Source: Nakaseomyces glabratus | Lineage: Eukaryota > Ascomycota > Saccharomycetes > Saccharomycetales > Saccharomycetaceae | Assembly: GCF_010111755.1 (NCBI RefSeq) | Contig: NC_088951.1 | Span: 186,001 to 250,000 of the forward strand | DNA: 64,000 bases | Direction of reading: 5' to 3' | Part shown: in pieces, positions 49,936 to 59,862 of the stretch | Layout of the letters: the number at the start of each line of letters is the position of its first letter | Position numbering within the stretch: the stretch's first letter is position 1 | Notes under the pieces: generated by a model | Told to the model about the DNA's origin: nothing | Seen by the model: the letters and a program-made list of their open reading frames with translations, nothing else | Databases searched by the model: none | Program-made: the position numbers and the translations under genes

Positions 49936-51582
49936 ATGTCTGTGTATATTCACGAGGTTAAAGGTGTTGACGAGACCGGTGTTGCTGGTACTCAAGAACA
50001 ACCATTCAAGACTGCTGCTTTCGCTCTATTTTGCAGTGAAACTGAACCAAAGTTGTTTGTTTACAAGGAAGCTGATGGTGAATACCAAGAAATTTCTGCC
50101 TCTGCTTTGAAGAAGGCTCGTAAGGGTTGTGAAGGTTTGAAGAAGAAGGCCATCAAGCAGAAGGAGCAAGATGCTAAGAAGCAACAGCAGGATGCCGACA
50201 ATGCCGCAAAGCAGATGGCAGCTTTGAACATTAAGATCGAAGAGGACAAGTCTCTCCCAGAAGCCAAGAAGTGCAAGATTGGTCAGTCCTATGAACTAGT
50301 TGGTCAAAGAGTCAAAATCTCCGGCTGGATCCACAGATTACGTTCTAACAAGAAGGTTATGTTCATTGTTCTGAGAGATGGTTATGGTTACTTGCAATCC
50401 GTATTAACTGGTGACTTGGCCATTGCCCAACAATCCTTGGACTTGACCATTGAGTCTACCGTCACCCTATATGGTACCATCACTAAGGTTCCAGAAGGTA
50501 AGTCCGCCCCAGGTGGTGTTGAACTGCTTGTTGACTACTATGAAGTAGTTGGGTTGGCTCCATCTGGTGACGAAGCTTTCACTAACAAGATCGCCGAAGG
50601 TGCTGATCCATCTTTGCTTCTAGACCAACGTCATTTGGCCCTAAGAGGTGAAACTCTGTCAGCCGTGATGAAGGTCCGTGCCGCTCTGATGAAGTCCATC
50701 AGACGTGTCTACACTGAAGAGAGTCTAACTGAAGTCACTCCTCCATGTATGGTTCAAACCCAAGTCGAAGGTGGTTCCACTTTGTTCAAATTGGACTACT
50801 ACGGTGAGCAGGCCTACTTGACTCAAAGTTCCCAACTTTATTTGGAAACTTGTTTGCCTTCTTTGGGTGACGTCTACTGTGTTCAAGAATCCTTCCGTGC
50901 TGAGAAGTCTCACACTAGAAGACATTTGTCTGAATATACGCACATTGAAGCCGAATTAGCTTTCTTAACATTTGAGGAACTGCTAGACCACATCGAGCGT
51001 GTATTGTGTAAGACCGTCCAATACATATTGGAAGACCCAATTGCTGGTCCACTGGTCAAACAATTGAACCCAGATTTCCAAGCTCCAAAGATGCCATTCA
51101 TGAGACTAGAGTACAAGGATGCCATTGAATGGTTGAAGGAACACGATATCAAGAACGAGGATGGTGAAGAATTCAAGTTCGGTGATGACATTGCTGAGGC
51201 AGCTGAAAGAAAGATGACTGACACCATTGGTGTTCCAATTCTATTGACCAAGTTCCCAGCAGAAATCAAGTCATTCTACATGCCTCGTTGTAAGGATGAC
51301 AACCGTGTCACTGAATCCGTTGATGTCTTGATGCCAACTGTCGGTGAAATTACTGGTGGTTCCATGAGAATTAACACTGAAGAAGAACTTTTGGCCGGTT
51401 TCAAGCGTGAAAACATTGATCCAAAGGCTTACTACTGGTTTATTGACCAAAGAAAGTACGGTACCTGTCCACACGGTGGTTATGGTCTAGGTACTGAACG
51501 TATCTTGGCATGGCTATGTAACAGATTCACTGTCAGAGACTGTTCTCTATACCCTCGTTTCTCTGGTAGATGTAAGCCATGA
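49936..51582 (+). CDS. DED81: Cytosolic asparaginyl-tRNA synthetase
   Basis: A 548-residue class IIb synthetase (554 in S. cerevisiae) charging cytosolic tRNA-Asn. A Lys-rich N-terminal extension (residues 50-100) precedes the OB-fold anticodon-binding domain (VKISGWIHRLRSNKKVMF). The catalytic domain has YLTQSSQLYLE, motif 2 near CVQESFRAEKSHTRRHLSEY, and motif 3 in GGYGLGTERILAWLC. Codon bias is very strong. The start is the first ATG. In S. cerevisiae the next gene in this direction is ARG4; here YSC83 follows after 213 bases, so ARG4 is missing from the locus. Confidence 0.97.
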   Translation: MSVYIHEVKGVDETGVAGTQEQPFKTAAFALFCSETEPKLFVYKEADGEYQEISASALKKARKGCEGLKKKAIKQKEQDAKKQQQDADNAAKQMAALNIKIEEDKSLPEAKKCKIGQSYELVGQRVKISGWIHRLRSNKKVMFIVLRDGYGYLQSVLTGDLAIAQQSLDLTIESTVTLYGTITKVPEGKSAPGGVELLVDYYEVVGLAPSGDEAFTNKIAEGADPSLLLDQRHLALRGETLSAVMKVRAALMKSIRRVYTEESLTEVTPPCMVQTQVEGGSTLFKLDYYGEQAYLTQSSQLYLETCLPSLGDVYCVQESFRAEKSHTRRHLSEYTHIEAELAFLTFEELLDHIERVLCKTVQYILEDPIAGPLVKQLNPDFQAPKMPFMRLEYKDAIEWLKEHDIKNEDGEEFKFGDDIAEAAERKMTDTIGVPILLTKFPAEIKSFYMPRCKDDNRVTESVDVLMPTVGEITGGSMRINTEEELLAGFKRENIDPKAYYWFIDQRKYGTCPHGGYGLGTERILAWLCNRFTVRDCSLYPRFSGRCKP

Positions 51583-51795
51583 ATTGTAAGATATTTTTTA
51601 TATATCATAATAATTCTGCATAATAAAATAATGACATAGTTGAAGAATTTTTGTTAGAGATTTTTATAAGTTCTCTTTACTAGAAACACAGATAGATTTG
51701 TTAATGTGATCTTGTTGGCTCCTATAAATAATACTAAAAAGCACATACTACAAGCAAATAATCTAGCCACATATTTGAAGTTGGTAAAAATAATC
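51583..51795. terminator. Shared 3' region of DED81 and YSC83
   Basis: A 213-base AT-rich gap between convergent genes. This is the ancestral place of ARG4; I see no trace of an argininosuccinate lyase reading frame in it. Confidence 0.5.
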
Positions 51796-53043
51796 TCATA
51801 GCACGTACCATTCATTCAACAATTTGTATAGCTTTGATGTAAATGGTAAGGTAAAAAGATAACTGAATTTACCCAAATAAAACGTTCTCTTCAAGCCAAA
51901 TAGTGAGCATATAGCTACATGTAATTTCTGAAATGTATTACCTCCTTTCATTTTAATAAAACAGTATATTGGCCAATACAGGTCATTGTAAATGTTAGAG
52001 CCTTTGACATTAAGATATTTGTAATTTGATAGTTGACCACCTAATTGGAAAAGACCAACATTAATCATGTAAGGATCGAAAATATGTGAGTGCTTGAGCT
52101 CTTCAAAAATAGTGGTCATTAAACCAGATATTAGCCATTCAACAGGATGCTCAACATTTTTCATATTTACTGATAATGAGGGGTTGTATATTAAAGTTGG
52201 AATTCTATTTGAGTTGGAGTTTTGCGGTAAGTGAGGGCTGATGGCCACAAGAGTACTGTAATATATCAAAACGTTAGAATGGAGTTCATTTTCCAACTGT
52301 TCTAAAGTAACTTGTCCAGTTGGGTGATAGGAAAGCTTAGGTATCAGAAGTATAGCGGATAAAGTATTAGTCGGGAATTTCCTAAAGAATTCGGAGAATT
52401 TTGCCCAATCGGATGTTGATTTGGGATCGATATAGTTCAAAAAGTCATCTTCATCGTTATGCGTTTTATAGGTACCAGCATTTTCGAGACACACAAAGAG
52501 AGTGAAGCCACGTCTGTAAAGATCCATGACTTGTCCTCTAATGATGGGATCTCTCATATCGCCGAAGACCAAGATGCATTGATTTTCTGTAGTGCTTAAG
52601 ATTGGACGTACTTTTAGTTGTGTGGAGCCCCAATATAAAGCAATTGATACTGCTGGGATCGCCATTAGGCTCCATGATCTTTTGGTATGTATGCCTGATA
52701 ATAAGGTAAAGGGAAGTCTAGTTATATTGCGAAGAATGTTGTCGTTATCAGATCTAGGTATCGTTGTATTTGTGCCTGCATCAATTACTTGAGATCCCTT
52801 ATGTAATATTTTATTCAAGATTGCAGAGCCGTTCTTTATGGCAGCTTCTTCTGAATTTTCGACACATTGCGACACCTTATGTACAATGTTATGCCCTTTG
52901 TCAAAGATCTTGTCCAAAAAGTCGCGATCTGAGTTCATTTCTCCTAGTATATATGAGAAACCAAAACCACAGGCTTGAAAATTGAATAATATAGGAGTCT
53001 TAAAAATTTTTAGGAAGAAAGACTTTGGAATTAAATATTTCAT
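51796..53043 (-). CDS. YSC83: Ysc83-like mitochondrial protein (DUF1776)
   Basis: A 415-residue protein by the ATG at 53043 (385 in S. cerevisiae). Ysc83 is a mitochondrial protein of unknown biochemical role with meiosis-induced mRNA, and belongs to the DUF1776 family, distantly related to short-chain dehydrogenases. Visible features are a hydrophobic segment (WSLMAIPAVSIALYWGS) after a polar N-region, then CILVFGDMRDPIIRGQVMDL, with a nucleotide-fold look, and FTLFVCLENAGTY. The frame extends to a GTG at 53079. A downstream ATG before NSDRDFLDKI would remove a Lys/Phe-rich lead that could be a targeting signal. It lies between DED81 and YSC84 as in S. cerevisiae apart from the lost ARG4. 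Identity rests on pattern plus synteny. Confidence 0.8.
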   Translation of the reverse strand: MKYLIPKSFFLKIFKTPILFNFQACGFGFSYILGEMNSDRDFLDKIFDKGHNIVHKVSQCVENSEEAAIKNGSAILNKILHKGSQVIDAGTNTTIPRSDNDNILRNITRLPFTLLSGIHTKRSWSLMAIPAVSIALYWGSTQLKVRPILSTTENQCILVFGDMRDPIIRGQVMDLYRRGFTLFVCLENAGTYKTHNDEDDFLNYIDPKSTSDWAKFSEFFRKFPTNTLSAILLIPKLSYHPTGQVTLEQLENELHSNVLIYYSTLVAISPHLPQNSNSNRIPTLIYNPSLSVNMKNVEHPVEWLISGLMTTIFEELKHSHIFDPYMINVGLFQLGGQLSNYKYLNVKGSNIYNDLYWPIYCFIKMKGGNTFQKLHVAICSLFGLKRTFYLGKFSYLFTLPFTSKLYKLLNEWYVL

Positions 53044-53910
53044 GCTAATATGGCTTCTCCAGTCTCGCTGTGATAGCACTTTAAGTATTTATCACCGCAC
53101 TTCGCTTCCGCAATTTTGTCATCTTTTCCCGTCACATGCATTTGCTGCTAGCAAGAGCTGACAATGATGGATAGGGCATGAGTGATCAATACTCGAATTT
53201 AAAAGTCATGAGTAAATCTCAAGTGTTAAAATACTGAGGAATAAATAGTACATGCGTTGGTACTTGTTAAATTATAGCTAGCTGAATTAGAATTGTCTGG
53301 GATGAATCGTGACAATATATTGTGTGTAAGATACATGAATCTTTGAAATTAACGGAGTATAATAACATGTGTGAAATATGAAACATCATGTTGTGGTTTC
53401 TAGATATCCTATAGTTCAGACTTAGTAACCTTGGTATTATCAATGAATCTGGTCTAGTTTTAGTGAGTTTTAACATTGCCCTGCATGTCTTGCATTATAA
53501 TTGTGATTTACGGAGATTTACGTAATTTATAGATCTCAGAAAACCCCGTACACATTACATCTACAAAATGCGTGGATACTATTTTTCCGAGAGGGAATAT
53601 TGTGTCTACGTAATCGCAGCAATGCAGCATTAATTTTATTGGGATCCTGAGTAATTTTGAATCATCTGCATTACGAGAGTAATAAAAAGGGGAAATTATG
53701 AGATAGGGGGGATCAAACGTTAGCTACATGTCTATTCTAATTAAATCGACAGACAGAGTTTTCATCATTCTTTGATGCTCGGAGCATTTGTTATTATATA
53801 AACAGCATGCAGATTTTACTAATTCCAAACTGAATCCTCATTCAATACTTTTGAAGCGATGATTTTTAACAGGAAAGAACTTAGTAAATATTAAACACAT
53901 ATTGTAAAAA
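53044..53910. promoter_or_regulatory. Divergent YSC83/YSC84 promoter region
   Basis: An 867-base divergent intergenic region, AT-rich. A TATATAAA-like element near 53794-53801 lies about 110 bases upstream of YSC84. I see no tRNA or repeat. The small minus-strand open frame at 53267-53476 shows nothing recognisable. Confidence 0.4.
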
Positions 53911-55092
53911 ATGGTCGGTCTTTCCAGTTTGACAAATCCAGTTCCAAGGGGCCTAGCAAATGAGGCTCAAAAGGCTGCAAAAATTCTTGAGGGTTTTATA
54001 GATCCAAGGCAAGCGTATGGTCCTGATCAGGTTATTCCTCCTTCAGTGCTAAGAAATGCCAAAGGTCTGGTTATAATTTCAATCCTTAAGGCAGGATTTT
54101 TATTCTCCGGTAGGGCTGGTTCGGGTATTATTGTGGCTCGTCTGAGGGATGGTACTTGGTCTGCACCATCAGCCATCGCAATGGGAGGTGCTGGTGCTGG
54201 TGGATTAATAGGTATGGAGCTAACAGAATTTGTGTTTATCCTGAATACCGATGAAGTTGTTGATTCTTTTTCTGAGTTCGGTACAGTGACCCTTGGTGGT
54301 AATGTATCAGTAGCTGCAGGACCTGTTGGCAGAGATGCGGAGGCTGATGCATCAGCTTCTGCTGCAGGTATTGCGTCAGTCTTTACATATTCTAAAAGTA
54401 AAGGATTGTTCGCTGGTGTTTCCGTGGAGGGTTCAGCCATTGTGGAAAGAAGAGATGAAAACAGAAAAGTTTATGGTGATAGAGGAACTACTAGAAGAAT
54501 CCTTAACGGTGAGGTGGAGCCATTGCCCTCGATGGATAGGTTGTATAGAATTCTGGAGTCCCCTAATTTTACCCCACAACCGGGCGAGGGTTATAGGACC
54601 AGCAGTTATTCTGAAGAGCAAGCCCGTCCTGACGAAAGGTATGGCAGAGAAAGATATGATAGAAGATACGATGAAGCATTATATGATGAAAAACCCAGGA
54701 GCAGAGCTAGATGGGATTCGGGCGACATGCCGCATAGCCGGGGAGGAGTTGAGAGACAGGATCATTTACAAAGAAATGATTATGATTCACACAATAGAGG
54801 AGGATATCCTCCACCTCCTTGTGAAAGAAATAAGGATGTACAAGGTCATGGTTCTGACGCTCATGCGCTTAATAGAAACAGACCAGTTCCGCCTCCTCCT
54901 CCAGCGGAGCGTAGTTTTCCTAAAGTGAGGGCATTATATGACTTCAATGGCCAACAACAGGGTGATCTTTCATTCAAAAAGGATGACATAATTGTTGTAC
55001 AAAAGAAGACAGACTCGCATAATGATTGGTGGTACGGCGTAGCCCATGGAGTTGAGGGCGTTTTTCCAGCGAATTATGTCGCAGACCTATAA
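53911..55092 (+). CDS. YSC84: Ysc84/Lsb3 actin-patch protein (SYLF + SH3)
   Basis: A 393-residue actin-patch protein. The N-terminal SYLF domain (about residues 15-215) binds phosphoinositides and actin; AGFLFSGRAGSG, GTWSAPSAIAM and LFAGVSVEGSAIVERR mark it. An Arg/Asp/Tyr-rich linker and proline runs (PPPPPAERSFPKV) follow. The C-terminal SH3 domain has ALYDF, the DWWYG segment and VFPANYV. It works in endocytosis with the Las17/Sla1 machinery. The reading frame is continuous from ATG to stop, whereas the S. cerevisiae duplicates YSC84 and LSB3 have an intron near the start. It could be either duplicate, though the YSC83 neighbour favours YSC84. Confidence 0.92.
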   Translation: MVGLSSLTNPVPRGLANEAQKAAKILEGFIDPRQAYGPDQVIPPSVLRNAKGLVIISILKAGFLFSGRAGSGIIVARLRDGTWSAPSAIAMGGAGAGGLIGMELTEFVFILNTDEVVDSFSEFGTVTLGGNVSVAAGPVGRDAEADASASAAGIASVFTYSKSKGLFAGVSVEGSAIVERRDENRKVYGDRGTTRRILNGEVEPLPSMDRLYRILESPNFTPQPGEGYRTSSYSEEQARPDERYGRERYDRRYDEALYDEKPRSRARWDSGDMPHSRGGVERQDHLQRNDYDSHNRGGYPPPPCERNKDVQGHGSDAHALNRNRPVPPPPPAERSFPKVRALYDFNGQQQGDLSFKKDDIIVVQKKTDSHNDWWYGVAHGVEGVFPANYVADL

Positions 55093-55267
55093 TAAATTGT
55101 AATGTTTTATATTATCACCAACAAATTTTGAAGACATGTAGAAATTGTTTCTGCTATATATGATAAAAATTGATATTCAGGATCTTGTCAGTAATCTAAC
55201 ATGGTAAAAAGTAATATTATAATACAACAGTGACCATAAAGTCAAATAGCAGAAACCAAAAAATAAT
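55093..55267. terminator. YSC84 3' region
   Basis: A 175-base AT-rich stretch before tRNA-Gln. The T6 terminator of the minus-strand tRNA (plus A6 at 55258-55263) is at its right end. Confidence 0.5.
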
Positions 55268-55339
55268 AGGTCCTACCCGGATTCGAACCGGGGTTGTTCG
55301 GATCAAAACCGAAAGTGATAACCACTACACTATAGAACC
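55268..55339 (-). tRNA. tQ(UUG): tRNA-Gln (anticodon TTG)
   Basis: A 72-base cloverleaf on the minus strand, starting GGTTCTATAGTGTAGTGG and ending GGGTAGGACCT. The anticodon loop is TTTTGAT. The B box GGTTCGAATCC is present. Acceptor arms pair with one G-T. No intron; a T-rich terminator follows. It lies between YSC84 and RRS1, another junction not found in S. cerevisiae. Confidence 0.97.
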
Positions 55340-55592
55340 TTTTGAAGTTCTTGATAACTGTACAAATTCTGGTCTTCTTGAATTTCTTATTTGAAATTAT
55401 TTAGAAAATATTATACATGCAGCATTGCTTACTTTATTGGAGAAAGTCTTATAATATTACACCACAAATCCTAACCTTCGATAATCCTCTTCTTATGAAG
55501 TTTCTAATGCAACATAGTATCAATAAGTTTATTATTTTTAAAGTGAAGATTATATTATATTATTATATTTCTCTAAAAACTTCTAGCTTCGT
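55340..55592. terminator. tRNA-Gln 5' flank and RRS1 3' region
   Basis: A 253-base AT-rich gap containing the RRS1 polyadenylation region. No retrotransposon remnant is recognisable beside the tRNA. Confidence 0.4.
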
Positions 55593-57410
55593 TTACATTC
55601 TTTCAACAGGTGTTAGACCTAGCAAGCGCATACCGTTGTATAGAACTTGTCTGGCAGCACCATATAGTGCAAGACGAGCAGTAGCAACCTCTTCAGTTTG
55701 GCCTGCAACCCATAGGACATCGTAACAAGAAGAAACTTGATGGGTTAATTTGAACAAGTAGGTAACAACAGTGGCAGGCTCATTTGTCTTCATAGCATTT
55801 CTTAACACATCTGGGTATTGGCCTAGCAATCTAACAAGAAGAGCGGCAGCTGGTTCCTTTAGTTGAGAGAAGTCAGCTGAAGCCCACTTTTCCTTTGGAA
55901 TTTCAGCGGCATTTCTCTCCACAGATCTCAATCTAGAATGAGCGTATTGCAGGTATGGACCGGTATCACCTTCAAATGAAAGCATTCTTTCCCATTTGAA
56001 TTCATAGTTGTTAATACGCTTAGATTGCATGTCTTGGATCATTACCGCAGATATACCGACTAAGTCCGCAACTTCATCTGGATTATCGATTTGAGCATAT
56101 TTAGCTTCATTCTTCTTCATAACTTCGTGCATCTTCTCTTTGGTTTCTTCTAGAATGTTATCCAGGAAAACAACCGTACCTTTTCTTGTAGACATACCTT
56201 GGACCATACCAAAGTTGACGTGTTGTAACTTGTTAGCCCAATCGAAGCCTAATTGTTTCAAGATTTCGAAGAATTGAGCTGTGTGCAGATCTTGTTGAGT
56301 AGCAATGACATAAATCATTTTATCGAAATGATATTTTTCGTAACGGTCCATGGCAGCACCAACATCTCTAGTCAAGTATAAAGTAGTACCATCTGATTTT
56401 TGAACAATGACCTTACCGAGCTTTTTGTTGAACTTTGTTAAATCAATTAGAGTAGCACCTCTATCTTCGTGAGTCAAGTTTTTCTCATGGAACATTTTTA
56501 GGGCCGTTTGCATAGATTCTTTAGAAACTTGGGATTCACCTGAGTAGACATCGTATTTAATATTTAGACGGGCGTAAGTGTCAATGTACTTTTCAATAGA
56601 GAAGTCACGGAATCTCTTCCAAATTTTCAAAGCTTCTGGGTCACCATCTTCCATTCTCTTAAAGTATTCACGAGCTTTACCGTTGGTAGATTCAGATTCA
56701 GGTAGAGAGTCACCTTCTTCTTCGATGTCCTTGTTGATACGAACGTAAACTTCGTATAGATGGTGGATAGGATCCTTGGCTAGCTTTTCTTCGTCACCAT
56801 ATCTTTCGAAACCAACGGCTAAGACACCGAATTGCTTACCCCAGTCACCTAGGTAGTTCATTCTAGTGACATCCCAACCAAGCTTTTCGTAAAGGTTGGA
56901 CAAGAAACCACCGATAATGGTGGATCTCAAGTGACCAGCATGGAAAGGCTTGGCAATGTTTGGGGAGGAAAATTCGATGATGATCTTTTTGTTGTCGACC
57001 ATTTTGCAAGCACCATATTCTTCACCTCTAGTGATAACATCCGGGATAACAGTCTTGTATAGGAATTCTGGCTTGAAGAAGAATTGAACAAAGGCACCGT
57101 TGGCTTCAACTTTTTCCAGAAAGTCACCGCATGGGAACTTCTCGGCCCATTCAGTAGCAATTTCTCTTGGGTTGGAGCCCTTGGTTCTGACCAATCTAGG
57201 AACTGGGATCAAAAGATCACCTCTGTCCATGGTGTTAGTCCATTCCAATGCAGGGAAGATTTGAGCAGCATCGACGCCGGAAATCTTGCTCAGTTCCTGG
57301 GCAATATAGTTTCTCATCAAATCAACAACATTGACTTCTGGGAAAGAACCTTCAAGAGCCTTTGGCTCTTCAATAGATAGATTTTTCAATTGGGCTGTCA
57401 AGCTAGTCAT
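55593..57410 (-). CDS. YDR341C: Cytosolic arginyl-tRNA synthetase
   Basis: A 605-residue class I synthetase charging cytosolic tRNA-Arg; the yeast cytosolic ArgRS is YDR341C, also called RRS1 in synthetase papers. HAGHLRST lies near residue 155 and MSTRKG near residue 403. The end (LLGLTPVERM) parallels that of MSR1. There is no presequence: the N-terminus has acidic residues within 15 positions. Codon bias is strong. It is followed on the same strand by an HXT gene, as MSR1 is at the left, and as YDR341C is followed by HXT7 in S. cerevisiae. The two genes are paralogues from the whole-genome duplication, here about 54 kb apart on one chromosome. The start is the first ATG. Confidence 0.96.
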   Translation of the reverse strand: MTSLTAQLKNLSIEEPKALEGSFPEVNVVDLMRNYIAQELSKISGVDAAQIFPALEWTNTMDRGDLLIPVPRLVRTKGSNPREIATEWAEKFPCGDFLEKVEANGAFVQFFFKPEFLYKTVIPDVITRGEEYGACKMVDNKKIIIEFSSPNIAKPFHAGHLRSTIIGGFLSNLYEKLGWDVTRMNYLGDWGKQFGVLAVGFERYGDEEKLAKDPIHHLYEVYVRINKDIEEEGDSLPESESTNGKAREYFKRMEDGDPEALKIWKRFRDFSIEKYIDTYARLNIKYDVYSGESQVSKESMQTALKMFHEKNLTHEDRGATLIDLTKFNKKLGKVIVQKSDGTTLYLTRDVGAAMDRYEKYHFDKMIYVIATQQDLHTAQFFEILKQLGFDWANKLQHVNFGMVQGMSTRKGTVVFLDNILEETKEKMHEVMKKNEAKYAQIDNPDEVADLVGISAVMIQDMQSKRINNYEFKWERMLSFEGDTGPYLQYAHSRLRSVERNAAEIPKEKWASADFSQLKEPAAALLVRLLGQYPDVLRNAMKTNEPATVVTYLFKLTHQVSSCYDVLWVAGQTEEVATARLALYGAARQVLYNGMRLLGLTPVERM

Positions 57411-58203
57411 GGTTGGATCAATATACTACCCTTCTCAGTTTCTTCCTAAATCCAAAACAAAAATTAAAAAAAAATAGCGGCAATATATCAAACATAATAT
57501 ATATTTCAAGAAATATTTAATACTTCGCAAAAGTGAGTATGTAGAGACAACTAATCATTGAATTACTCATTCTGCGATGAGCTACAATTGCTGTCATCCG
57601 TTCAACTCAGCTCTTCGCAGTGAAGGATTTTGAAAAAAAAAAAATTTTCAACCTGTGTGTCACATGGTTTATACATTTATACGTTTTCGGATCTCAATGA
57701 TTTTCGTCTTTTCAAATCAATTGGATCTTGCATTACTACATACGCTGGAATTAAATTGTGGGGTCCCCTATATAGTAGCATATCTGGTAAAATATATAAT
57801 TATCGAGGCACTATAGAAGCTAATAGATAATCAATTGTTTTTTTGAATAAATAAAAAGGTATTATTATTCTTTATTTATCATATATGATATATCTAAAGA
57901 GAGTAGTATATTATATCATGAATAAACAGATGTTAAAATGTCATTAGATTTTGATTAGAATCCTTGAGTAAAGAGATTAAAAATCAAATATTAATACGTT
58001 GCGTGACAAAAAAAAAATTAGCATTAACAGCGTAATCAGAATTGCATCCCGATATAGAAAGAGATTGCAAAACAAATAAAATTAAGAGTTGTTTGGAATT
58101 AATAAAGTTCAGATTTGAATTAATATTATCATTGAGAAAAAGATTTATCATAAGCCCAAATTCATTTGAGAATTCTAATAATGATTATTAGGGTTCAGGA
58201 GAT
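57411..58203 (-). promoter_or_regulatory. ArgRS promoter with PAC/RRPE, HXT 3' region
   Basis: A 793-base region. A PAC motif GCGATGAGCT lies at 57574-57583, about 165 bases upstream of the ArgRS start. An RRPE-like palindrome (TGA, a long A run, then TTTTCA) spans 57631-57650. The remainder is AT-rich and holds the 3' end of the adjacent HXT gene. Confidence 0.65.
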
Positions 58204-59862
58204 TTAAACAAATCTCTTGTACCATGGCTTGTCATCGTGCATCATAGCGTCAGCATCGTAAGAAGCATCTCTCTTGGATGGTGGAACCCAGTTTGGAGAC
58301 TTCCATGGCAAGACACCTTCTTCCCACAAAGTGTTGACTTCTTCCAAAGTTAGACCCTTGGTCTCTGGAATGAAGAAGAAAACGTAGAAGTAGGAGAAAC
58401 ATAGACAGCCCATGAACACGTAACCGTAGTAGAAGTTAATGGCATTGGTAATAAATGGAGTGAAGAAGGCAATCAAGAAACCCCAGATCCAGTTGGAAGC
58501 TTGGGCAATAGCCATACACTTGGCCTTAACTCTCAATGGGAAAGTTTCAGAGTTGACAACAAATGGAATTGGAGCCCAGGTGGTAGCGAAACAGAAAATG
58601 TAGAAACAGGTGAAAACAATCATACAGTTACCAGCACCCTTGGAGGATGGTTGGTCTTGACCATTTGGCCATAGTCTGGTGACACCGACAGAAGCGAAGA
58701 CAACCATACAAGCAGTCATAGCAGCGGCACCCCACAATAGACATCTACGACGACCGAAACGGTCAACAACGTACAAGGCAACGAAAGTGGAAGCGAAGTT
58801 AACAATACCAATGACAATGGAGGTTTCGAAAGAATCTTCCAAACCAACAGCCTTGAAAACAGTAGTACCATAGTAGAAGAAGTAGTTGTCACCTGTCAAT
58901 TGTTGCAAAGATTGAATCATGATACCCATAATCAAACGTTGGAAAACCTTAGTCTTGGTAGAGAACAATTCACCCCAGGAAGCAGAACCAGCCAATCTTT
59001 CAGCTTCAACAGCAGCTTGGACATTTTCAACTTCGAAAGTGACAGCTGGATCATCTGGAGAAACCTTGTTAGAGATAGCAATGGATCTTCTGGCTTCTTC
59101 AACTCTACCAACCTCAATCAAGTAACGTGGAGATTCTGGAACGAAGGTCATACCACCGATCATGAATAGAGCCCAGGCGAAACATAGGCCCAATGGAACT
59201 CTCCATTGGACAGAGTTGGAGTAGTTCTTGGTACCGTAGTTAGTACAGTAACCCAAGAAGATACCACAGGTAATCATCAGTTGGTAACAGGAAACCAAAG
59301 AACCTCTCATGTGCTTTGGAGAGACTTCAGAAATCAACATAGGAGACAAGACGGCAATACCACCAACACCCAAACCGGAGATAATTCTACCGATGAAGTA
59401 TTGGTACCACTTGTCAATGGTAGCAATTTGAATAACGATACCGACAATGTAGATGACAACGACACTGATCAAACCGATCTTACGACCATACATATCACCC
59501 AACTTAGACAAAACAATACCACCGATAGCACAACCGATGTTGAAAATGGAGACGACTAGACCAGTTCTAACCTTAGACAAGTAGTGAGTACCATTAGCAC
59601 GAGTTTGACCCAATCTTCTGATGAAATCAGTTTGGGCAACGAAACCAGAAATGGTACCAGTATCCCAACCGAAAACGAAACCACCGAAAGCGATGAATAG
59701 ACAGAAGATGGAAATAGAGACGTAAGCGGAAGCAGGCTTCTTTGGAATTTCAACCATTGGTTGACCTTCCTCATCGACATAAGCCTTGAATTCGTCTTCT
59801 CTGTCAGCCTTACTGTTGGAGGCTGACAAGACAGATTGTGATCTTGATTCTTGATCAGACAT
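58204..59862 (-). CDS. HXT7: Hexose transporter, HXT4/6/7 clade
   Basis: A 552-residue, 12-segment hexose transporter. The N-terminal tail ([19 protein letters not shown], then [17 protein letters not shown]) closely resembles Hxt4/6/7, as do [35 protein letters not shown] and [12 protein letters not shown]. All conserved motifs are standard, including [13 protein letters not shown] and VDRFGRR, so it is the best reference in this window for the altered copies. Next to cytosolic ArgRS it holds the place of HXT7 in S. cerevisiae; sequence alone does not separate HXT4, 6 and 7. Codon bias is very strong, predicting high expression. A run near 59340-59420 is almost identical to the HXT4-like gene. 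Confidence 0.9.
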   Translation of the reverse strand: MSDQESRSQSVLSASNSKADREDEFKAYVDEEGQPMVEIPKKPASAYVSISIFCLFIAFGGFVFGWDTGTISGFVAQTDFIRRLGQTRANGTHYLSKVRTGLVVSIFNIGCAIGGIVLSKLGDMYGRKIGLISVVVIYIVGIVIQIATIDKWYQYFIGRIISGLGVGGIAVLSPMLISEVSPKHMRGSLVSCYQLMITCGIFLGYCTNYGTKNYSNSVQWRVPLGLCFAWALFMIGGMTFVPESPRYLIEVGRVEEARRSIAISNKVSPDDPAVTFEVENVQAAVEAERLAGSASWGELFSTKTKVFQRLIMGIMIQSLQQLTGDNYFFYYGTTVFKAVGLEDSFETSIVIGIVNFASTFVALYVVDRFGRRRCLLWGAAAMTACMVVFASVGVTRLWPNGQDQPSSKGAGNCMIVFTCFYIFCFATTWAPIPFVVNSETFPLRVKAKCMAIAQASNWIWGFLIAFFTPFITNAINFYYGYVFMGCLCFSYFYVFFFIPETKGLTLEEVNTLWEEGVLPWKSPNWVPPSKRDASYDADAMMHDDKPWYKRFV

